From Atopobium massiliense (GTDB lineage Bacteria > Actinomycetota > Coriobacteriia > Coriobacteriales > Atopobiaceae): a stretch of DNA of 64,000 nt. A model generated the notes under the pieces. That model was not told the DNA's origin, made no database searches, and saw only the letters and a list, made by a program, of their open reading frames with translations. Positions within the stretch are counted from its first letter, which is position 1. The number at the start of each line of letters is the position of its first letter. The stretch covers positions 117,630 through 181,629 of the forward strand of contig OPYK01000004.1 in NCBI GenBank assembly GCA_900343135.1, read 5' to 3'. This document shows positions 1-9,281 of the stretch, one piece after another. The position numbers and the translations under genes are program-made.

Positions 1-520
1 CACCAGAAAACTCATGCGGATAGCGTGATGCATATGAACTATCGAGGCCTACCTGCTCCATTACTTCAAGAACACGTGCCATTCGCTCCTGGGGTGTATG
101 ATAGCTGCGCGCAATATCGATAGGTTCAGCAATAATATCGGCAACACTCATACGCGGATTAAGCGAGCTATACGGATCTTGAAAAATAAGTTTTAGGGCT
201 CTACGTGCACGAATAAGATCCTTACCGGCAAGCGTTGTAACATCGCTTCCCTGCAGCAAAACAGAACCACTTGTCGGTTCACAAAGCCGCAAAATGCATT
301 TCCCCGTGGTAGATTTTCCACAGCCGCTCTCGCCTACAATCGCAAACGTTTCGCCACGATGAACATCAAACGACACATCTTCAAGCGCATGAACAACGCT
401 CTGCGTGCGCGAGAATAATGAACGCCGAATTGGATAGTGCTTCGTGAGATTGCGCACACTAAGTATTACGTCAGACGTGGTATGTGCGCTGGTTGTAGCT
501 GCTTGCGCATTAGTTTTCAT
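1..520 (-). CDS. oppF: Oligopeptide ABC transporter ATPase OppF, partial at left edge
   Basis: This is the ATPase subunit of a peptide importer, energising the OppB/OppC permease from the cytoplasmic face. The visible N-terminal 173 residues hold a Walker A motif (GESGCGKST) preceded by the typical Opp/Dpp-F opening with a linker around residues 15-40, the Q-loop region (LIFQDPYSSLNPRM, typical of DppF/OppF), and the start of the ABC signature (YPHEFSGG) exactly at the window edge. Walker B and the C-terminal Opp domain lie outside. The ATG overlaps the end of oppD by 11 bases, so translation is probably coupled. It is the last visible gene of the oppABCDF operon. Substrate could also be dipeptides. 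Confidence 0.9.
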   Translation of the reverse strand, partial: MKTNAQAATTSAHTTSDVILSVRNLTKHYPIRRSLFSRTQSVVHALEDVSFDVHRGETFAIVGESGCGKSTTGKCILRLCEPTSGSVLLQGSDVTTLAGKDLIRARRALKLIFQDPYSSLNPRMSVADIIAEPIDIARSYHTPQERMARVLEVMEQVGLDSSYASRYPHEFSG

Positions 521-1679
521 GGCTATCTCCTTCCCAAACGTCTGAATACTTCCAGCAGCGCACTTCATGATGAGTCTGCTGTCCTACCTGTTGCATCTGC
601 GGTTTTTTGGTTTTACAAATCTCACGCGCAAACGGACACCGTGGATGAAATGGACAGCCTTCTGGCATTGCGTTTAGCATGGGCACCGAGCCTGGTATGG
701 CGTAGAGCTCCTCCTGCTTAGATTCAAACGTTGGAATTGAATCGATAAGACCCTGCGTGTACGGATGAAGCGGTTTTGCAAACAAATCGGCTGCGCGCGT
801 ATATTCAACGGTGTGACCTGCATACATAACGAGCACCCAATCGGCCATTTCACTTACCACACCCATATCGTGCGTAATAAGCATAATGGCTGTACCATGC
901 GTTGTTTTAAGACGGTCAAGCAACTGTAAAATTTGCGCCTGAATGGTAACGTCGAGTGCGGTTGTTGGTTCATCGCAAATGAGAAGTTCAGGTTCACATG
1001 CAAGTGCCATGGCAATCATAATGCGCTGCCGCATACCACCGGAAAGCTCGTGTGGATAACTTGCGTACACCTTTTCGGGTGCAGGAATACCTACCTGCGA
1101 CAACATATCAAGCGCACGCAGGCGCGCCGCGCGTTTGTCCATACGTGGATTATGCGCAAGGATTGCCTCACGTATTTGATTGCCTGCACTCATCACAGGA
1201 TTAAGTGACGTCATCGGCTCCTGAAAAATCATGCCAATGCGCTTGCCACGGTAGGATTGCCGCTCTTTTGCAGTTTTATGAGTGATGTCCTCGCCCTGAA
1301 AGCGTATAGAACCGCAGGTAAGCTTAGCTGGCGGTGTGGGCAACAAGCCCATAATAGCAAGCGCACTCATCGACTTTCCGCAACCGCTCTCACCTACCAC
1401 GGCAAGGGTTTCACCGGCACGCATGCGTACGTGTACCTGCTGTAGAGCAGGGAGCTGTTGCTTATCTGAAAACAATGTAACGTTCACATTATCAAGTTCA
1501 AGAAGCGGCACATCTGCAGATGCGCATGATGCCCCCGAAGATTGAACTTGAACCTGCTTTTCCACCGAAGAAGCACTCGAAGTGGCATGTGTGCCATCAG
1601 ACGCGTTAGGGGCACAGCTATCCTGAACTTGTGCAGGTAAATGCTTGTGTTCATGCAATATGCGAAGTAATGAAGCCAT
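510..1679 (-). CDS. oppD: Oligopeptide ABC transporter ATPase OppD
   Basis: This is the second ATPase of the peptide importer. After about 60 poorly conserved, Ser/Ala/Val-Gln-rich residues, the ABC domain shows Walker A (GESGCGKS), the Q-loop ([12 protein letters not shown]), the signature [10 protein letters not shown], Walker B ([12 protein letters not shown]) and the His switch (LITHD). The C-terminus carries the oligopeptide-type cysteine cluster ([10 protein letters not shown]...C) that in some family members holds an Fe-S cluster. I chose the ATG that follows AGGAGG by five bases rather than a GTG two codons upstream. The 389-residue length exceeds the usual 320-350 because of the N-terminal extension. 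It lies 9 bases after oppC. Confidence 0.93.
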   Translation of the reverse strand: MASLLRILHEHKHLPAQVQDSCAPNASDGTHATSSASSVEKQVQVQSSGASCASADVPLLELDNVNVTLFSDKQQLPALQQVHVRMRAGETLAVVGESGCGKSMSALAIMGLLPTPPAKLTCGSIRFQGEDITHKTAKERQSYRGKRIGMIFQEPMTSLNPVMSAGNQIREAILAHNPRMDKRAARLRALDMLSQVGIPAPEKVYASYPHELSGGMRQRIMIAMALACEPELLICDEPTTALDVTIQAQILQLLDRLKTTHGTAIMLITHDMGVVSEMADWVLVMYAGHTVEYTRAADLFAKPLHPYTQGLIDSIPTFESKQEELYAIPGSVPMLNAMPEGCPFHPRCPFAREICKTKKPQMQQVGQQTHHEVRCWKYSDVWEGDSHEN

Positions 1680-1688
1680 ACGCACCTC

Positions 1689-2528
1689 CTATTGCTTAAG
1701 CTTGGGATCGAGCGCATCACGCAAGGCATCGCCAAGCAAATTAAAGGCCATGACCGTGATAATAATGGCAATACCAGGGATAACGCTGTAATACGTGTGT
1801 GATTGAATATAGGGTTGTGCAGCAGAAATCATCTGCCCCCAACTTGACAAGGGCGGCTGCACACCAAGACCCAAAAACGACAAGGTTGCCTCGGACAAAA
1901 TAGCACTCGGAATGCCAAGCGTAGACACCACAATAAACGTGGAAACGCAATTTGGCAGAAGGTGTTTCATAATAATGCGCCATGATTTGCCGCCGCTTAA
2001 TATGCACGACTGAATGTATTCAGCACGCTTTATGTGCATTACATCGCCGCGAATAAGACGCGCAGTTGATGTCCACATTAACAAGCCAAGCGCAATATAC
2101 AAATTAACAAGACCGGGTCCCATTACAAAAATGATGAGCATGGCAAACAGCAAAAAAGGAAAGCTCGAAAACACTTGGATGATAAATGAAATAATCGCGT
2201 CAACACGGCCACCCATATAACCAGCAAAAACACCAGCAAAAAAGCCAATCACCAAAGCGATACCTTGTGCGACAACGCCGCACGACAAAGAAATACGGCA
2301 GCCATAGATAATGCGCGAACAAATGTCACGCCCAAACTCGTCCGTACCAAAAATATGCTGAGCGCTTGGAGCCTGTAGCTTGGATGAAAGTTGCTGCACA
2401 TCAGGGTTATACGGTGCCAGCACGTCAGCAAAGACGGCAATAAACACGAGAAATACGATAATGCCCAGGCAGCACACTCCCAGTTTGTTTGTAAGAAAAC
2501 GCTTTCGCGAAGATGCCCAATACCCCAT
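1689..2528 (-). CDS. oppC: Oligopeptide ABC transporter permease OppC
   Basis: This is an inner-membrane permease subunit of the peptide importer. The 279-residue protein begins with a short cytoplasmic stretch and a first membrane segment, then the characteristic OppC/DppC sequence APYNPDVQQLS and FGTDEFGRDICSRIIYG. Five further hydrophobic segments follow, and the EAA loop reads SEATLSFLGLGVQPPLSSWG. The ATG preceded by AGGAGG at seven bases is preferred over a GTG two codons upstream. The gene starts two bases after the oppB stop codon, consistent with a single mRNA. Confidence 0.93.
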   Translation of the reverse strand: MGYWASSRKRFLTNKLGVCCLGIIVFLVFIAVFADVLAPYNPDVQQLSSKLQAPSAQHIFGTDEFGRDICSRIIYGCRISLSCGVVAQGIALVIGFFAGVFAGYMGGRVDAIISFIIQVFSSFPFLLFAMLIIFVMGPGLVNLYIALGLLMWTSTARLIRGDVMHIKRAEYIQSCILSGGKSWRIIMKHLLPNCVSTFIVVSTLGIPSAILSEATLSFLGLGVQPPLSSWGQMISAAQPYIQSHTYYSVIPGIAIIITVMAFNLLGDALRDALDPKLKQ

Positions 2529-2530
2529 CG

Positions 2531-3466
2531 TCACTCCTCCTTGTCTTTAGCTAACCGAATGCGTGGATCAACCACGGTATACAACACATCTACCAGCAGA
2601 TATACAAACACACATAGGATTGAAATATACATAACAACGCCCTCAATAAGCGGCAAATCGCGCGCAGTGATCGCATCGAGAATGAGCTTGCCCATGCCTG
2701 GCATCGCGAATACCGATTCGGTAATAAGCGATCCACATAAAATGTCGCCAAGCTGAGCTCCCGCGATGGTGATAATAGGAATGAGCGCGCAGCGAAGACC
2801 GTGGCAGATAATGATACGCACGCCGCTTAGACCCTTCGCCGCAGCAGTGCGCATAAAGTCTTGCCCTAACTGATCTACCATGGCTGTGCGGGTAACACGC
2901 GCAATACTGGCAGCATAGCGACACGACAATGCGCAGGTAGGAAGCACAAAACTAAGAGCGGTTTTTACGCCCGACAAAGGAAACCACCGCAAGTTGAGCG
3001 CAAAAATAATTTGAATAACAATTGCCACCCAAAATGACGGAGCGGAAATACCAAACACCGCAAGTGACATAAGCGCTCGGTCGATGGCTTTGCCGTGATA
3101 TACCGCAGCGCACACGCCAACTCCAATGCCAACAACAAGGGCAACTATATACGAAGAAAGCGCTAACGTAAGGGTTACAACCAGCGCTTTTGCAATGAGC
3201 GCCGACACAGGTTTATGCTGCGTGTACGACTCACCAAAATCGCCGTGCACAAGCTTGGCAAACCACTGCGTGTACTGCTCAAGCACGGGTTTATCGAGCC
3301 CCATAGAATGGCGCACCTGCTCAACGGTGGCATCGTCGGCATTATCGCCCATCATAATACGCACGGGATCCCCGGGCACGATGTTCAAAACAAAAAATGT
3401 AATGGCAGAGATACACAGCACAACCGCAAACGCTTGAAGAATGCGTTTAACGAGGTAATCTCTCAT
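2531..3466 (-). CDS. oppB: Oligopeptide ABC transporter permease OppB
   Basis: This is the partner permease of OppC. The 311 residues start with the family opening (MRDYLVKRILQAFAVVLCISAITFFVLNIVPGDP is the usual DppB/OppB layout), followed by the phrase MGLDKPVLEQYTQW and an EAA loop (RTAAAKGLSGVRI). About six hydrophobic segments are visible. The ATG chosen lies five bases after GGAGG; an in-frame ATG farther upstream has no such site. The gap to oppA, about 210 bases, contains a hairpin and a perfect palindrome that may set the ratio of binding protein to permease. Confidence 0.93.
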   Translation of the reverse strand: MRDYLVKRILQAFAVVLCISAITFFVLNIVPGDPVRIMMGDNADDATVEQVRHSMGLDKPVLEQYTQWFAKLVHGDFGESYTQHKPVSALIAKALVVTLTLALSSYIVALVVGIGVGVCAAVYHGKAIDRALMSLAVFGISAPSFWVAIVIQIIFALNLRWFPLSGVKTALSFVLPTCALSCRYAASIARVTRTAMVDQLGQDFMRTAAAKGLSGVRIIICHGLRCALIPIITIAGAQLGDILCGSLITESVFAMPGMGKLILDAITARDLPLIEGVVMYISILCVFVYLLVDVLYTVVDPRIRLAKDKEE

Positions 3467-3482
3467 GTTGACCTCCCCTCCA

Positions 3483-3498
3483 TACAACGTACGTTGTA
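3483..3498. promoter_or_regulatory. Perfect 16-base palindrome in the oppB leader
   Basis: TACAACGTACGTTGTA is a perfect palindrome 17 bases upstream of the oppB start codon, next to its ribosome binding site. It could be the site of a dimeric regulator or an RNA hairpin over the leader. The same half-site, CAACGTACG, recurs as an inverted repeat near 12374. No regulator is identified. Confidence 0.4.
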
Positions 3499-3556
3499 CA
3501 TGTCAACTGATATTGAACTTTGTGTATGAAATTGAACTTTGCGAAATATTGAACAA

Positions 3557-3586
3557 AAGCCAGGAAGCTCCATCACCTCCTGGCTT
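3557..3586 (-). terminator. Intercistronic hairpin between oppA and oppB
   Basis: Nine-base perfect arms (AAGCCAGGA and TCCTGGCTT) flank a 12-base loop and are followed, in the direction of oppA transcription, by four T residues. The stem is a plausible partial terminator or mRNA stabiliser, a common device to make more binding protein than permease. A T run on the opposite side means it could also work on the plus strand, but no plus-strand gene ends here. Confidence 0.55.
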
Positions 3587-3680
3587 GCGTTTTTGCATAT
3601 CTATGATTGAGAACTTACACTCGAAGCTCATGGGAGCGCATGACACGCACGGCACGCGCGTGTTACATGCACATGTTCAA

Positions 3681-5312
3681 TTAGCCTTCTGTAGTGTAGT
3701 TTGGATCGGTTGTATCAATATCCACTTCAAACGTGTGATAAATCAAGTTACCAACCCGCGCATTCTTTACATACGATTTAGCAGCAAAAACGCCCTTTGT
3801 CCAAAATAGTGGCAGTGTTGCAACATCTTGACGCGTAAGAAGTTCATCTGCCCTACGATACAAACTCTCACGCTCGTGTTCATCACGAGAAACACGCGCT
3901 TTATCAAGAAGCTTGTCAAACTCAGGATTGTTGTAGAACGATGATTTCTTTGCAGAAGCGCTACTGTGGAAGTACGAATACATGTGGTTGTCACCATCGG
4001 CATACAACGGGTACCATTGCAGCAATGTAACCTGCAAGTTGCCCTGGGTCCAGTCTTGACTCCAAGCACCGTTGTCCTCAATTTGAACATCAAGTTCAAC
4101 GCCAATCTTTGACCAGTAGCCCTGAATTGCAACAAGTTCTTTTTGGCTAAGACCCTGGCGCGTCTTTGCCGAAAGTTTAAGATGCGACACGCCCGCTTGT
4201 TCAAGCAGCGCTTTTGCCTTTTCAGGATTATATTCAAACGGCGGCTGATCTTTAAGTGAACCCGGCGTTTGCGGTGCCAGCCAACCAGATGCAACAGTTC
4301 CAGAACCGTTATACAGAGTATCGAGCATTTCTTGACGATTGATAGCAAGCGAAAGTGCCTGGCGTACACGCTGGTCGGTAAGACCAAAGCCCTCTTTAAG
4401 GTTGAGGTTTACAAAGTCAACACCCAACTGATCGTAGTAGTGAATATCGTCTTTCACTGCCGGATCTTCTAGCAGCTGCGTAAGGCTGTTAGCAGGCACG
4501 TTACAAAAGTCAATATCGCCATTTTTGTATGCAAGAATACAGGTATTTGGGTCGTCGTAATACTTGTAGTGAATTTCATCAAGCAGGGGCTTGTCGCCGT
4601 AATAATCTTCAAACGCAGCCAAAACAACTTCGGTTGAATCGTCGTTTGAAACCAACTTATAGCGACCGGTACCAATAAGGTTGGTACCCTGACCCCATGT
4701 TTGACCAGCCTTTTCGCACGCATCCTTTGGGAAGATTTCTGCATACGAAATACCAAGGTTTTTAACAAACGTTACGCCGGGCTCTTTAAGGATGAACGTA
4801 AAGTGCGTATCATCCTGAATTTGAATACCCTTAAGCTCCTTTGTTTTGCCTGCTAGCATGTCGTCTGCACCAAGGATTTGAGCATACAGTGATGTAGATT
4901 TACCTGCAGTTTCGGGAAGGAACATGCGCTCGAAGGTGTACTTAACATCGGCTGATGTAAGTTTTGAACCATCGTGAAACACAACACCGCTACGAAGTTC
5001 GCATGGCAGTGTTACGCAGTCGTCATTAAACGTCGGTATAGAAACCAACAGCTGGGGCACAAGTTCATTATCTTCTGTCCAGCGCAACAGCGGTTCAGTT
5101 ACCGAGTCGGCAATTGATGCGGATGCAGATGTGTTACTGCGCTGCATGTCCAAACCCTGCTTTGCATTTGCTTGGCCAAAACGCAGGATTTTCTTCTTTG
5201 CAGTGCTGCCGCCTTCAGCCTCGCCACAAGCAGTAAGCATAGCTGAAGCGGCAAAGCCGCCTAGAGTGACAGCTGATGCCTTGAGGAAACTTCGACGAGA
5301 AACTGATTCCAT
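3681..5312 (-). CDS. oppA: Peptide-binding lipoprotein OppA (SBP family 5)
   Basis: This is the extracellular solute-binding lipoprotein that captures peptides for the downstream OppBCDF transporter. The 543-residue product opens with a twin-arginine-like signal (SRRSFLKASAVTLGGFAASAM) and a lipobox ending LTAC, so it is predicted to be lipid-anchored at the cysteine near residue 31. The mature part has the SBP_bac_5 layout: LRSGVVFHDGSKLTSADVKYTFERM, a central IGTGRYKLV and FNNNPEFD-like C-terminal blocks. I start at the ATG after AAAGGTGG; the longer reading has no signal at its N-terminus. It is the first gene of the operon and is read divergently from trmB. Confidence 0.92.
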   Translation of the reverse strand: MESVSRRSFLKASAVTLGGFAASAMLTACGEAEGGSTAKKKILRFGQANAKQGLDMQRSNTSASASIADSVTEPLLRWTEDNELVPQLLVSIPTFNDDCVTLPCELRSGVVFHDGSKLTSADVKYTFERMFLPETAGKSTSLYAQILGADDMLAGKTKELKGIQIQDDTHFTFILKEPGVTFVKNLGISYAEIFPKDACEKAGQTWGQGTNLIGTGRYKLVSNDDSTEVVLAAFEDYYGDKPLLDEIHYKYYDDPNTCILAYKNGDIDFCNVPANSLTQLLEDPAVKDDIHYYDQLGVDFVNLNLKEGFGLTDQRVRQALSLAINRQEMLDTLYNGSGTVASGWLAPQTPGSLKDQPPFEYNPEKAKALLEQAGVSHLKLSAKTRQGLSQKELVAIQGYWSKIGVELDVQIEDNGAWSQDWTQGNLQVTLLQWYPLYADGDNHMYSYFHSSASAKKSSFYNNPEFDKLLDKARVSRDEHERESLYRRADELLTRQDVATLPLFWTKGVFAAKSYVKNARVGNLIYHTFEVDIDTTDPNYTTEG

Positions 5313-5841
5313 CTTAGTCCACCTTTCGAACGAGTTACATATACAATAAAGCACGGGATCGTGCGTTAGTTCATAAAGCTTAACATCTATTCAGCTTTGT
5401 GTAACGTAGCATTTGAAAAATAAGAGTCCTTGAAATAATTGATTAATATTTGAAACCATTCTGAAACAGTTTGCACAAAGAATTCCGACGTATATGCAGG
5501 TTTAATGGTTAACAACGTGTATTATATGAAACCATTATGTAAAACTGAACATGATAATTGAACTTATGGTATAGGGGCTCAATTATCAGCTACGTGCTAC
5601 TCGCAGTGCAAAACCGGATACCTACGAACTTATAATTTCGCACTTTTATTGGATATAAAAGTTTGAACATACCGCAGCGCCACATGCACTGCTGATGGAT
5701 GTAACTCTGCATACGTCGCACTCATCTTTGAGCTTTTTGCGCGCGCGGCTACATCCATACTATACTAAACAGCGAACGTTGCAGGTATCCAACGCATATT
5801 CCTGCACGCACACACGCACGCGCCTACACGAAGGATTTTCT
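5313..5841. other. Divergent intergenic region between oppA and trmB
   Basis: This AT-rich stretch of about 530 bases must hold the promoters for the opp operon and the trmB-like gene. I see a repeated GAAACCATT (near 5452 and 5528), two TTGAAC words (5558 and 5663), and a ten-base perfect inverted repeat (TGATAATTGA at 5552 and TCAATTATCA at 5579). A long in-frame extension of trmB covers its right part, but it has no ribosome binding site and no conserved residues. No confident -35/-10 pair could be assigned. Confidence 0.4.
5552..5588. promoter_or_regulatory. Inverted repeat, possible operator
   Basis: The arms TGATAATTGA and TCAATTATCA are perfect over ten bases with a 17-base spacer. 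The position, mid-way between two divergent genes, suits an operator or a leader hairpin. There is no T run, so a terminator is unlikely. No protein is identified. Confidence 0.3.
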
Positions 5842-6678
5842 ATGCACGGCTTACACGCTCGACTTGGGAAAAATTTTAACCTCTATGATCGTCTTGTCCG
5901 CTATAACAAGGCAATCGTTGAAAATCCGAAACACATCCGTGGTCATTGGCGCCAGTGGTGTGCTCCGTGTACCTACGATGAGAAGCGCCAACGGTTCGTT
6001 CAATCGGCATTTCGTGAAGTTCATCTCGATCTTGGCTGCGGTAAGGGCAATTTTTGTGTTGATGCTGCATGCCGGCGCCCTGATGTCTTGTTTGTTGGCG
6101 TTGATGTTGAGCCGCTCTGCATAGCATATGCCGCGCAAAAAATTTGTGAAGGTAAGCTTTCTAATGCACTGGTATTTGGCGCACATTCGTCTCATATCAG
6201 CGATTTTTTTGCTCCTCAAGAAATCGATTACGTGTATCTCAACTTTCCCACACCGTTTCCGCGCAAAAAGCAGGCGCGCGAACGGCTCGTGTACCTCGAT
6301 AATCTCTTGCTGCTACGTAGCGTGTTATCACAGCAGGCGCGCGTAATGTTCAAAACAGACTCCTACCCACTCATGCAATTTGCCATTACGCAATTTGAAC
6401 GTGCGGGCTATCGCTGCATATGGTCGTCAAGCGATGCGCGAGCTGATAGACCACACGATCCATCGAGTTTATACGAGGAAAAACTCACCGCAAAGGGTGC
6501 ACGTGTCCTTGCACGCGAATATGAACTTTGCGACATTCCCAAAGACCTACCGCAAGTTGAACAACTAAGCCTGGTAGACTACCTACCACAGGATTTGGCA
6601 AACGTTTCATACGTTCCTCATGGTATGGAGGGCACGTTTGTTAACCTTATAAACTATGAGGCACATCGCACCCAGTAA
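5842..6678 (+). CDS. trmB: TrmB-like tRNA (guanine-N7)-methyltransferase
   Basis: This is predicted to methylate N7 of a guanine in tRNA (G46 in the TrmB family) with S-adenosylmethionine. The 278 residues contain the SAM motif I (HLDLGCGKGNF), an acidic motif II (FVGVDVEPLC), and the family signature region near residue 135 reading YLNFPTPFPRKKQARERLV. In canonical TrmB this is close to FxDPWPKKRHxKRR, so the DPWPKKRH core is eroded. The C-terminal FKTDSYPLMQFAITQFERAGY fits TrmB. I chose the ATG after GAAGGA. The methyltransferase fold is certain; the exact target is less so. Confidence 0.75.
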   Translation: MHGLHARLGKNFNLYDRLVRYNKAIVENPKHIRGHWRQWCAPCTYDEKRQRFVQSAFREVHLDLGCGKGNFCVDAACRRPDVLFVGVDVEPLCIAYAAQKICEGKLSNALVFGAHSSHISDFFAPQEIDYVYLNFPTPFPRKKQARERLVYLDNLLLLRSVLSQQARVMFKTDSYPLMQFAITQFERAGYRCIWSSSDARADRPHDPSSLYEEKLTAKGARVLAREYELCDIPKDLPQVEQLSLVDYLPQDLANVSYVPHGMEGTFVNLINYEAHRTQ

Positions 6679-6870
6679 GGCATTGCGCACAGGCACGCAA
6701 GGTGCGTAAATGAACAGGTAGTACTAGTCATTTACTCTCTTGTATACCGTTTTGATAGGCAATCTACCTGCGATTAAGCTCAGTTTGTGCATCTTGTTGA
6801 TACATCATTACGCAAATGCGTTTTTGACCTATACTTTAGAAAGATATGAACAAATACATACACATGTTGA

Positions 6871-8172
<1,302 letters not shown>

Positions 8173-8255
8173 TTGAACTAAGTTCAATTGTGAATTCATA
8201 CGCGTAAAAGTTCATGTATTGAACGTAACGATTACGCGCGCTTGCATTGCATGAT

Positions 8256-8294
8256 AAACCCCGCACATGGAAACACCACGTGCGGGGTTTTCTT
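8256..8294 (+). terminator. Rho-independent terminator of eno
   Basis: Eleven-base perfect arms (AAACCCCGCAC and GTGCGGGGTTT) with a 13-base loop are followed by a T-rich tail. It lies about 85 bases after the eno stop codon. Confidence 0.85.
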
Positions 8295-8393
8295 ATACAA
8301 CACACGCACCACCAACACAGACACGTGCATGAACAGCGCATCCATATGCATCAACTGTGATTGCTACGCTGCTACCATTGAACTAAACGATAC

Positions 8394-8449
8394 AAAAAAG
8401 CCCAAGTTTACTCCATGCATGTAGTGCATAGATGAACTTGGGCTTTTTT
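8394..8449. terminator. Bidirectional terminator between eno and the EIIA gene
   Basis: Fifteen-base perfect arms (AAAAAAGCCCAAGTT and AACTTGGGCTTTTTT) give T runs on both strands. The loop holds a further small inverted repeat (ATGCAT/TGCAT). It can stop readthrough from eno and ends the minus-strand EIIA gene about 55 bases past its stop codon. Confidence 0.85.
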
Positions 8450-8504
8450 CTCAACTTTTTGAACGTGCACGCCGGCGTGCTGGTATGTATTGTTGAACTA
8501 TACC

Positions 8505-8960
8505 TTACGCATCAAGGCCAGCATTAATACGTGCAGCGATAGATGCCGCATCGTTATCTGCAAGCGTTTCGGTTCTAAATGTTTCGTCCATGAGCATAAC
8601 AGCAACACGAGAAAGCAGCTGTAAGTGCGTTGTGCCAGCCTCCTGCGCAGGAACACACAGGGCAATAGCAGCACGAATAGGCTTGCCGTCGATGGTTTCC
8701 CATGCAACATTGCCAGCAAATTTAACAACAAGAACACCCGCTTTTTGAATGGCGTCGCATTTTGCGTGAGGAATGGCAAAACCATCCATCATACCTGTTG
8801 TGCCCTCTTTTTCGCGCGCTTTAAACGACTCGAGTACAGCAGCTTTATCAGTACCAATACCCAGCTCGCATGCCTTTGCAGCCAAAAATTCAAGCGCTTC
8901 GTCTACCGTTGTTGCCGGGTTATCCAAAAAAACACAGGACGCTTGTACAAAATCACTCAC
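8505..8960 (-). CDS. PTS fructose/mannitol-type EIIA protein
   Basis: This is a stand-alone phosphotransferase domain that accepts phosphate from HPr and passes it to an EIIB. The 151-residue protein is a complete PTS_EIIA type-2 domain; the active-site histidine is H65 in GFAIPHAKCDAI, and the C-terminal LLSRVAVMLMDETFR helix is typical. Translation starts at GTG, six bases after AAGGAGG. No EIIB or EIIC gene is next to it, so it either serves a transporter elsewhere or plays a regulatory part like PtsN. The partner HPr is encoded about 30 kb away in this window. Confidence 0.88.
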   Translation of the reverse strand: MSDFVQASCVFLDNPATTVDEALEFLAAKACELGIGTDKAAVLESFKAREKEGTTGMMDGFAIPHAKCDAIQKAGVLVVKFAGNVAWETIDGKPIRAAIALCVPAQEAGTTHLQLLSRVAVMLMDETFRTETLADNDAASIAARINAGLDA

Positions 8961-9281
8961 CAGGTGCCTCCTTCAAACGAACAAACCGTTACCTCTATTA
9001 TGCAACAAGTTTGGTTACGTGTGGGTTATATTCGTGTGATTAAAGACGGGCAAGATGCCGCCTTACATTTCCTACTGTATATGAGAATACCCATTTTGAG
9101 CAACGTTCAACCATGTACACTACTAAAAAACCACCAATGTAAACGCTCACCCAAATGCCCGCAAAACCAAGCACGTGTATACACCGATGCCGCGTGTGAA
9201 AATAATACATACGATGAATTTGCCAATGAATATTGATAAAATAAGGCAACACCATGTAATGCTAAGTATGAAGGGCACGCC
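8961..9281. other. Divergent gap upstream of the EIIA and M32 peptidase genes
   Basis: These roughly 320 bases separate two divergent genes and should contain both promoters. Apart from the two ribosome binding sites, I see no convincing promoter boxes, repeat or small gene here. Confidence 0.3.

Larger units (their letters stand above)
8173..8504. other. Convergent gap between eno and the EIIA gene
   Basis: This 332-base gap holds two terminators, a 14-base palindrome (GCACGCCGGCGTGC at 8467) and six TTGAAC/GTTCAA words (8173, 8182 inverted, 8219, 8378, 8459, 8493). The first two form AATTGAACTAAGTTCAATT, a palindrome overlapping the eno stop codon. No gene is visible. Confidence 0.5.

Noticed and set aside
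5695..5841. In-frame extension of the trmB-like gene by ~49 residues
   Set aside because: No ribosome binding site at the upstream ATG and no similarity to the family; GAAGGA precedes the internal ATG.
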